Shown one piece after another: positions 1 through 5,191 of a stretch of DNA of 10,163 nucleotides. Location: the NCBI GenBank assembly GCA_964487395.1, contig CAZAQH010000070.1, positions 1-10,163 on the forward strand, given 5' to 3'. The notes under the pieces are model-generated. The model searched no databases and was not told the origin of the DNA. It saw nothing but the letters and a program-made list of their open reading frames with translations. Numbering within the stretch: position 1 is the first letter of the stretch; the number at the start of each line of letters is the position of its first letter. The stretch comes from RGIG8767 sp964487395 (GTDB lineage: Bacteria > Bacillota > Clostridia > Lachnospirales > Lachnospiraceae). Made by a program: the position numbers and the translations under genes.

Positions 1-4
1 TACT

Positions 5-445
5 ATGAAGAAGACAAATAACAAAGGTTTTTCCCTCGTAGAATTAATTGTAGTTATTGCCATTATGGCAGTACTTATTGGTGTATTAGCACCTCAGTTC
101 CTTAAATATGTTGAAAGAGGAAGAAAATCTACTGACGTTCAGAACGTAGCAGCTATTATTTCTGCATGTGATGCTTATGCAGCAGATCCAACAATAACAA
201 CAAACAAACTTGCTACAGGAAGTATTACATTAAAAGCAGGCGACGTAACCACAATAGCAGCCACACCAGTTAATAGCATAGAATATGCATTAGTGGCAGC
301 TGGAATAAAAGATTATGGACTTAAATCTAGTTCATGGGGGACTGGAGATTTAACACTTACAGTAACAGTAACAGATGGTGTACCATCATACACAGTAACT
401 GGATGTAGTGAAGACAATGATATAGTAAAAGGAAAATATAAGTAA
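5..445 (+). CDS. pilA: Type IV prepilin, probable major pilin (PilA-like)
   Basis: This is a 146-residue class III prepilin, the subunit that would polymerise into the pilus fibre. A short basic leader (residues 1-8, ending Lys-Gly) is followed by the cleavage and N-methylation site G8/F9 and a hydrophobic helix over about residues 9-30. Glu13 is the canonical Glu5 of the mature protein. The amphipathic part of the helix continues to about residue 62, and the rest is a Thr/Val-rich, probably beta-sheet globular head. The mature protein is about 138 residues, the usual size for a main subunit. It has just two cysteines, C55 in the helix and C134 near the C-terminus. The ATG lies four bases from the window edge, so its ribosome binding site and promoter cannot be seen. 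It is followed 15 nt later by the peptidase gene. Calling it the major rather than a minor pilin is inferred from its small size and its place apart from the minor pilin block. Confidence 0.85.
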   Translation: MKKTNNKGFSLVELIVVIAIMAVLIGVLAPQFLKYVERGRKSTDVQNVAAIISACDAYAADPTITTNKLATGSITLKAGDVTTIAATPVNSIEYALVAAGIKDYGLKSSSWGTGDLTLTVTVTDGVPSYTVTGCSEDNDIVKGKYK

Positions 446-451
446 AAAGGA
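445..451 (+). promoter_or_regulatory. Ribosome binding site of pilD
   Basis: AAAAGGA directly after the pilin stop codon, about 9 nt before the ATG at 461. The 15-nt gap leaves no room for a promoter or terminator, so the pilin and the peptidase are probably co-transcribed. Confidence 0.6.
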
Positions 452-460
452 ATAATTATA

Positions 461-1219
461 ATGCTCACAATTCAAATAGTACTCTACTTAATCATATTCC
501 TTTATGGAATCGTAATCGGCAGTTTCTTAAATGTATGTATCTACCGGTTACCAAAAAAAGAAAATATTGTGAAGGTGAGATCGCATTGTATGAATTGTGG
601 TCATCAGCTGCAGTGGTACGAACTCGTACCACTGTTCAGCTACCTTTTCCTTCGTGGAAAGTGTCGTAAATGTAAGACAAAAATCTCCGTCCAGTATCCT
701 CTTGTTGAGGCAGCGAACGGAATCTTGTACGTATTAATTTTTGCAATTAACGGGATGAATGTAGACTCCCTACTCTACTGCCTGTTAACTTCAGCATTAT
801 TCGTTTTAAGTATTATTGATTTTAGAACTTATGAGATTCCTCTCGGAATCAACATCTTTATACTGGCACTGGGGCTGATTTACTCAGCATACGATTATCA
901 TAATCTATTGTCTCATGTAATCGGCTTCTTTGCTGTCAGTGTATTTTTGTATGTCATCATATTAATTACAAAAGGCCGCGGAATAGGCGGTGGCGATATG
1001 AAACTGATGGCAGTCTGTGGACTTTTGCTTGGCTGGAAATTAATAATTTTAGCATTCCTGCTTGGCTGTATTATTGGTTCCATTATTCATGTGATTCGCA
1101 TGAGAGTTAGTAAATGCGACCATGTTCTGGCACTTGGACCGTATCTGTCAATTGGTGTATTTATTGCGATGTTATTTGGTAATCAGATGATTGCGTGGTA
1201 TTTTTCAATTTTAATGTAA
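461..1219 (+). CDS. pilD: Prepilin peptidase / N-methyltransferase PilD
   Basis: A 252-residue polytopic membrane protein that cleaves prepilin leaders on the cytoplasmic side and N-methylates the new N-terminus. The N-terminal part shows the family hallmark GSFLNVCIYRLP (residues 20-31), then the zinc-binding cysteine pairs C43/C46 and C68/C71 and the motif VQYPLVE (77-83). These are the signatures of the cytoplasmic N-methylase part of full-length bifunctional enzymes. The two aspartates of the GXGD-type aspartic protease are present: D120 in IDFRTYEIP, and D179 in GGGDMK (176-181). Length and hydrophobic segments fit the family, and nothing is missing. Its clients would be the prepilin just upstream and the four minor prepilins downstream. 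The start is the ATG at 461, supported by AAAAGGA about 9 nt upstream. Function is confidently assigned from motifs. Confidence 0.96.
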   Translation: MLTIQIVLYLIIFLYGIVIGSFLNVCIYRLPKKENIVKVRSHCMNCGHQLQWYELVPLFSYLFLRGKCRKCKTKISVQYPLVEAANGILYVLIFAINGMNVDSLLYCLLTSALFVLSIIDFRTYEIPLGINIFILALGLIYSAYDYHNLLSHVIGFFAVSVFLYVIILITKGRGIGGGDMKLMAVCGLLLGWKLIILAFLLGCIIGSIIHVIRMRVSKCDHVLALGPYLSIGVFIAMLFGNQMIAWYFSILM

Positions 1220-1256
1220 GTCTGGATTTGTTGTGATTTGCATATCAAAACGAAAC

Positions 1257-1280
1257 TGGATAGCCTTGTTTTGCTATCCA
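1257..1280 (+). repeat. Perfect 8-bp inverted repeat (hairpin) upstream of pilMN
   Basis: TGGATAGC at 1257-1264 is exactly complementary to GCTATCCA at 1273-1280, with an 8-nt loop. The following bases are A/C/T mixed rather than a T-run, so a processing, stability or attenuation element is more likely than a terminator. It is also compatible with a protein operator site. Confidence 0.5.
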
Positions 1281-1311
1281 AATCATTACAAATATTGAGA
1301 AAACATAAGAA

Positions 1312-1318
1312 GAAAGGG
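1312..1318 (+). promoter_or_regulatory. Ribosome binding site that fixes the pilMN start
   Basis: GAAAGGG with a 9-nt spacer to the ATG at 1328. The longer frame from the TTG at 1238 lacks such a site and would add a 30-residue lysine-rich extension not seen in PilM proteins, so the ATG at 1328 is chosen. Confidence 0.6.
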
Positions 1319-1327
1319 AAAAAAGGA

Positions 1328-3022
1328 ATGGCAAACAGAGTATTAAGCGTGGATATGGGGTATTCACTCACAAAAGTGTGTGAGATGGATTACGGAGTTA
1401 AAAATCCAAAGATATATAACACCTTTGTGTTAAACACTCCGGAAGGAATGATTTCAGATGGTTTAATTAATGTTAAGGAAGAGTTCCTTACTTTGTTCCA
1501 GACCATGTTGAATGAAAAAGGTATTAAGACAAGAAAAGTAATCTTTTCTATTGCATCTTCTAAAATTGCAACCAGAGAAGCTAAAATCCCTTATTGCAAA
1601 GAAAATAGAATTTCAGATATTGTAAGAGCCAATTTATCTGATTATTTTCCGATTGATGCCAGCCAGTATGTTATTGCACATAGCATTTTAGGCGTAGAAG
1701 GCGAAGAGGTTAAAGAGGATGATTTAGACCTTAATGAGGGAAAAAAGAAAAAGACGGCAAGTAAGCCAACCGGATATAAATTACTGTTGCTTGCAGCACC
1801 AAAACAGCTTATGGAAAGTTATCAGCTGCTTGCTAAAGCGTTGAAACTGGAAATTGTTACGACAGATTATAGTGGCAACAGCCTTTATCAGGCAGCAAAA
1901 GAAGGTTGCAGCAGTGGTACACAGATGATTATCAAAGTAGACGAACGTTCTACTTTATTAATGGTGTTAAAAGAAGGCGTGATTGTATTAAACAGAACGA
2001 TTGCCTATGGTATTGATGATGCTGTTACAGCACTTGCAACTACCAAGGAATTGGGTGAGGTTGGAGATTACGAGACCACACTTGCGTTAGCCAGAAGAAA
2101 GACATGTATCCTTACTAACTTAAATGACAGTGAAGATATTATTGATTTGGGAACACCTAATTATGAAGCAGTTCGTAAGGAAAAGGAAAAGGTTACGGAA
2201 AGTTTACAGCCGCTTATCAGCGGAATTGCACGAGTAATCGATTATTACAATTCCAACCATTCCAATGAACAGATTGAAAAAATGTATGTAACCGGTGTTG
2301 GTGCTGATTTCTCGGGATTATCTACTTTACTTACAAATGAAATAGGATTCCGAATCAAGAACTTGACACAGTTAACCGGTATTAATATTGAAAAAACCTT
2401 TAAAGAAGTCAGCTTTGGGGAATACGTAACCGCAATTGGTGCTGCAATTGCACCATTGACCTTCTACGGAGACAGTGCTGAAACCGGTAAGAAAAAAGGC
2501 AATATCAATTATGCACAGCTTTCCATGGCTGTTTTGATAGTGGGAGTTGTAGTCGGTCTTGTACTTATCATTACTGCGGTTATTCCGTATATATCAGAAC
2601 GGAATAAAAAGAAAAATTATGAGCAGACAATAGAGGAATTGCAGCCTGTATATGATACTTATGTTTCATATGAACAGTTGAAAGCGGAAATTACACATTT
2701 AAGAGATTTAGACGGATTGACAGTCAACCGAAATGAAGATTTGGTAGGGTTAATTGAAGCACTTGAATCCAATATGCCAAGAACATTTTGCTTAAACAGC
2801 TTAAGTGTGACACCGGAAATCGTGACGTTGGATGTTACGGTTGCAACAAAGGAAGAAGTAGCAGTTGTTATTTCGGAATTGAGAAAACTGCCTTCCTTTA
2901 TATCAGTGGATACTACTGCTGTTTCAGAGGTTATAACCGAAATCGGCGAAACACAATATTCTTTTACAGTTGAAATGATATATGCACCAATTGTAGATGA
3001 GACTGGGGAGGTAGAAGAATAA
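1328..3022 (+). CDS. pilM: PilM-PilN fusion protein (T4P inner alignment complex)
   Basis: A 564-residue protein joining two subunits that are separate in most Gram-negative bacteria. Residues 1 to about 390 are PilM, an actin-like cytoplasmic protein: the first nucleotide-binding loop is LSVDMGYSLTKV (6-17, with D9), and MYVTGVGADFSGL (319-331) is the later glycine-rich nucleotide motif. A hydrophobic helix follows at about 400-420, with positive residues after it. Residues about 423-564 form a PilN-like domain: a short coiled-coil stretch, then an alternating alpha/beta C-terminus ending in an acidic tail. The stretch NINY just before the helix resembles the N-terminal PilN peptide that docks on PilM. 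A charged lysine/aspartate-rich insertion lies at about 125-148. The protein would couple the cytoplasmic motor to PilO and the pilins. A fused pilMN is, from memory, known in Clostridioides difficile. The stop lies 2 nt before pilO, implying coupled translation. Confidence 0.9.
   Translation: MANRVLSVDMGYSLTKVCEMDYGVKNPKIYNTFVLNTPEGMISDGLINVKEEFLTLFQTMLNEKGIKTRKVIFSIASSKIATREAKIPYCKENRISDIVRANLSDYFPIDASQYVIAHSILGVEGEEVKEDDLDLNEGKKKKTASKPTGYKLLLLAAPKQLMESYQLLAKALKLEIVTTDYSGNSLYQAAKEGCSSGTQMIIKVDERSTLLMVLKEGVIVLNRTIAYGIDDAVTALATTKELGEVGDYETTLALARRKTCILTNLNDSEDIIDLGTPNYEAVRKEKEKVTESLQPLISGIARVIDYYNSNHSNEQIEKMYVTGVGADFSGLSTLLTNEIGFRIKNLTQLTGINIEKTFKEVSFGEYVTAIGAAIAPLTFYGDSAETGKKKGNINYAQLSMAVLIVGVVVGLVLIITAVIPYISERNKKKNYEQTIEELQPVYDTYVSYEQLKAEITHLRDLDGLTVNRNEDLVGLIEALESNMPRTFCLNSLSVTPEIVTLDVTVATKEEVAVVISELRKLPSFISVDTTAVSEVITEIGETQYSFTVEMIYAPIVDETGEVEE
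3005..3011 (+). promoter_or_regulatory. Ribosome binding site of pilO inside the pilMN end
   Basis: GGGGAGG within the last codons of pilMN, 13 nt before the ATG at 3025. The spacing is somewhat long, which fits translational coupling from ribosomes finishing pilMN. Confidence 0.5.
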
Positions 3023-3024
3023 TC

Positions 3025-3855
3025 ATGATTAAAACAGAGAGAGATAAATATCTGCTAATTGGATTAATTGGTGTATTGTTTGCAATTATCGCGTGGTTTT
3101 TCATTGCAAGCCCTATCAAAACAAAAACCGAAGAATTAAAAACAGCGAATATTCCGTTAAAGGAAACAGCTGACCTTTATGTGGAAATAAATGCTCAGAT
3201 AGACACTTATGAGAAAAAAATCGAAGATTTTGCAACAGAAAAAGAGACGATTTTAGCAGCATATCCGGCAGCAATTGCAAGAGAAGACCAGATTATGTCA
3301 CTGGTAAATTTAGAAGATACGTTTCATGAAGATCTGGCTATATCAACCTTGACGTTGTCTGCTTGGGAAACAGTGATGTTACCACAAGAGGAAGCAGCAC
3401 CTGTTGCGACAGAGACAACAGACGAAACAGCAACCGACGAAGCAGCAGACGCTGCGACGACAGATGTGCCGGCAGTTTCAGCACAGGATGCCATTATTCA
3501 GGAAGCAAATCTGGAAGCAGCGAATGTGATTCTTTATCGTGCACCATCGAATTTTACGTTTGTTGCAACATACAGTGGTCTTAAAAATATGATTAATTAT
3601 GTATATAGTCAGAACGATAAAATGGGTATTGAGAACTTGACGGTTGCATTTGATTCCACAACAGGTAATCTTGCAGGCAATATGGATATCAATCAATTCT
3701 TTATGTCAGGAACTGACAAGCAGTATGCGCCTACAAAGATTCCTACTGTGCCAAAAGGAATATCAGATGTATTCCATACGGTTGAAGGCGCAGGTCTGAC
3801 AGTAGAAACTGAAGAAGCAGAAGAAGTAGAAGAAACAACAGAGTCTGAAGAGTAA
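3025..3855 (+). CDS. pilO: PilO-like T4P alignment subcomplex protein
   Basis: A 276-residue bitopic membrane protein. A short cytoplasmic N-terminus precedes one transmembrane helix at about 9-29. A coiled-coil-like segment at about 33-78 and then an alpha/beta domain fit the PilO fold. PilO pairs with PilN through these regions and contacts pilins. Assignment rests on this architecture, on the position directly after pilMN, and on the segment around 90-115 that resembles the first part of the ferredoxin-like domain; sequence identity to known PilO proteins is expected to be low. Two features are unusual. Residues about 120-156 are an Ala/Thr/Glu/Asp/Pro-rich, probably disordered insertion in the middle of the globular domain, and the last 15 residues or so are almost all Glu/Thr/Ser. 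No PilP or PilQ follows, as expected for a cell without an outer membrane. Confidence 0.82.
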   Translation: MIKTERDKYLLIGLIGVLFAIIAWFFIASPIKTKTEELKTANIPLKETADLYVEINAQIDTYEKKIEDFATEKETILAAYPAAIAREDQIMSLVNLEDTFHEDLAISTLTLSAWETVMLPQEEAAPVATETTDETATDEAADAATTDVPAVSAQDAIIQEANLEAANVILYRAPSNFTFVATYSGLKNMINYVYSQNDKMGIENLTVAFDSTTGNLAGNMDINQFFMSGTDKQYAPTKIPTVPKGISDVFHTVEGAGLTVETEEAEEVEETTESEE

Positions 3856-3865
3856 AGAATCCGGA

Positions 3866-3872
3866 AAAGAGG
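3866..3872 (+). promoter_or_regulatory. Ribosome binding site of the PilV-like gene
   Basis: AAAGAGG with an 8-nt spacer to the ATG at 3881, in the 25-nt gap after pilO. Confidence 0.55.
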
Positions 3873-3880
3873 CTTAAGGG

Positions 3881-5158
3881 ATGAAACGCGACAAGCAGAT
3901 AAAACAACAATTGAATAATGAAGGTTTTTCCCTGCTTGAGGTATTAGTGGCTATTGTTATTCTCTGTATTGTCTCGATTCCTCTTTTACATGCTTTTGTA
4001 ACGGCGGCAAAAACCAATGGTGAAGCCAAAATTACACTGCGTGCGACTTCTGTTGCGGAAGATTTAATGGAAAATTTTAAATATCGTTCGATAGATGAAC
4101 TATATGATATTTATGCAGGTAAAAGCCTTAACAGTGTTACGGAAGATACGGCTACAGGGATTCATGAATTTATCATTGCTGACCAGAGCCAGTTTTCCCA
4201 AACATTGCCTGATGGTTATTATGTAAAAATGAAGCTTGATCCGACATTATATCCCAATGCCAATGCATTGAATTTATCCGATTTTTCAACAGTGTCAGCA
4301 GCTGATTCAGCAGTTTATTCGATGCCGTTATCATACGATAACAATGTATATCTGGAATACGAAGAAAGAAGCAAGGAATACAACGAAACGAATTCGGCAC
4401 TATTTCCGGAAAAAAAGGATGCGGCATTTTTTAAGGATAATTTGAATCGTATCATTACGGTTTCAATTTCGAAAAACGGAACTACTAAAAATTCACTGGA
4501 TGAAGAGGTTGAACTTGTCAAGGTATCGTTAGTGATTAAGTATGAACTTAAGAATTATTCAAATATTTTACCGGCAAATGATACTCTTTATGAAAGTAAG
4601 ACAATAGAAGTCTTTAATAATTCATCTTCGAAGACAAAACTAAATGGTATTTTTATTCTTTATAATCCAAGGTATGTGGCAGCTAAAAATGTTAAGGGTG
4701 ACAGTATCATAGTCAACAACCCCGATAATGTTGCAACCAATCTTTATGTGGTAGCACAAAATGATGCTGCGGATGCTGAGTATGCAAGACAGTATTTAAA
4801 TGCAGCAAACGGACTGCAGCTTGTCATCAAGGAAAATGCCAGTACATCCGGATTCCCGGCATCTACGGAAGGCGCATTGACACTAAGGACAAATCTGTGT
4901 GAGGATGCACCGTATACGGGACTGAGTGGAGAAACTTCTGATGTTAAATGCAATCTGATCTATCAGAATCTGACGGGGTCATTAAAGACATCCAATCCGC
5001 TTGACGCACAAAAAATAGTACATACTGGTGATGTGACAGGAAAAGCATTAGATTCTTCACAGACATCAAACCGTATTTATAAGGTGACGACCACTGTTTT
5101 TAACGCCAAGGGAGAACCATTATTAGAATTAGACGGAACAAGGTTAAACGCAAATTAG
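3881..5158 (+). CDS. Large PilV/GspI-like minor prepilin
   Basis: A 425-residue prepilin-like protein. A 15-residue basic leader ends NNEG, cleavage is expected at G15/F16, and E20 supplies the conserved Glu5. The hydrophobic helix spans about 16-40. The start FSLLEVLVAIVIL matches the PilV/GspI class (Leu at mature position 4, then EVLVA), and so does the following helix rich in Ala, Glu and Arg (RATSVAEDLMENF, 54-66). Typical PilV or GspI proteins are well under 200 residues, so about 250 residues are extra, mostly polar and beta-prone. Two cysteines at 340 and 357 could close a loop. It is the first of four pilin-like genes in a row and probably part of the priming or tip complex. The class is inferred from the N-terminus and context; I do not recognise the ectodomain. 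Confidence 0.85.
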   Translation: MKRDKQIKQQLNNEGFSLLEVLVAIVILCIVSIPLLHAFVTAAKTNGEAKITLRATSVAEDLMENFKYRSIDELYDIYAGKSLNSVTEDTATGIHEFIIADQSQFSQTLPDGYYVKMKLDPTLYPNANALNLSDFSTVSAADSAVYSMPLSYDNNVYLEYEERSKEYNETNSALFPEKKDAAFFKDNLNRIITVSISKNGTTKNSLDEEVELVKVSLVIKYELKNYSNILPANDTLYESKTIEVFNNSSSKTKLNGIFILYNPRYVAAKNVKGDSIIVNNPDNVATNLYVVAQNDAADAEYARQYLNAANGLQLVIKENASTSGFPASTEGALTLRTNLCEDAPYTGLSGETSDVKCNLIYQNLTGSLKTSNPLDAQKIVHTGDVTGKALDSSQTSNRIYKVTTTVFNAKGEPLLELDGTRLNAN

Positions 5159-5160
5159 AG

Positions 5161-5178
5161 ATATCTTTCTCAAGATAT
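5161..5178 (+). repeat. Short perfect inverted repeat just before the PilX/GspK-like gene
   Basis: ATATCTT at 5161-5167 pairs exactly with AAGATAT at 5172-5178 around a TCTC tetraloop. The stem is AU-rich and therefore weak. It includes the alternative ATG at 5177 but leaves the AAGGAG site at 5180-5185 free, which agrees with initiation at the TTG downstream. It could also be a chance palindrome. Confidence 0.4.
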
Positions 5179-5179
5179 G

Positions 5180-5185
5180 AAGGAG
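5180..5185 (+). promoter_or_regulatory. Shine-Dalgarno site that selects a TTG start
   Basis: AAGGAG lies after the in-frame ATG at 5177 and 6 nt before the TTG at 5192. The bases before 5177 contain no ribosome binding site, so the TTG is the supported start. Confidence 0.75.
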
Positions 5186-5191
5186 TACACA

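Larger units (their letters stand above)
1220..1327 (+). other. 108-nt leader gap between pilD and pilMN with alternative pairings
   Basis: This is the only sizeable intergenic space in the window. It contains an inverted repeat (1257-1264 with 1273-1280) and a second, mutually exclusive nested pairing: TGATTTG at 1234-1240 with CAAATCA at 1279-1285, enclosing CAAAAC at 1246-1251 with GTTTTG at 1268-1273. No U-tract follows, so it does not look like an intrinsic terminator. No convincing promoter was found. A reading frame is open from a TTG at 1238, but that TTG has no ribosome binding site and the codons look non-coding. The pairings are seen in the sequence. A role in tuning assembly genes relative to pilin and peptidase expression is inferred. 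Confidence 0.4.

Noticed and set aside
26..91. DNA similarity between the pilin stem of the first pilin and that of the GspH-like gene (near 7467-7532), including a shared 14-base run
   Set aside because: The stem is under strong protein constraint in all prepilins, so this is ordinary paralogy. It is not evidence for recombination or a repeat element.
1257..1290. Intrinsic terminator after pilD
   Set aside because: The stem is good, but the bases following it are AATCATTACA, not a T-run, and the operon clearly continues.
1271..1298. Possible promoter TTGCTA (1271-1276) and TATTGA (1293-1298) with a 16-nt spacer before pilMN
   Set aside because: Both boxes are poor matches, and such pairs are common by chance in AT-rich DNA. 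It also overlaps the inverted repeat.
1238..1327. A 30-codon N-terminal extension of pilMN from TTG 1238
   Set aside because: It has no ribosome binding site, adds a lysine-rich stretch unlike PilM, and overlaps the inverted repeat. ATG 1328 has a well-spaced GAAAGGG.
5177..5191. ATG 5177 as the start of the PilX/GspK-like gene
   Set aside because: No Shine-Dalgarno lies upstream of it, whereas AAGGAG at 5180-5185 is ideally placed for TTG 5192.
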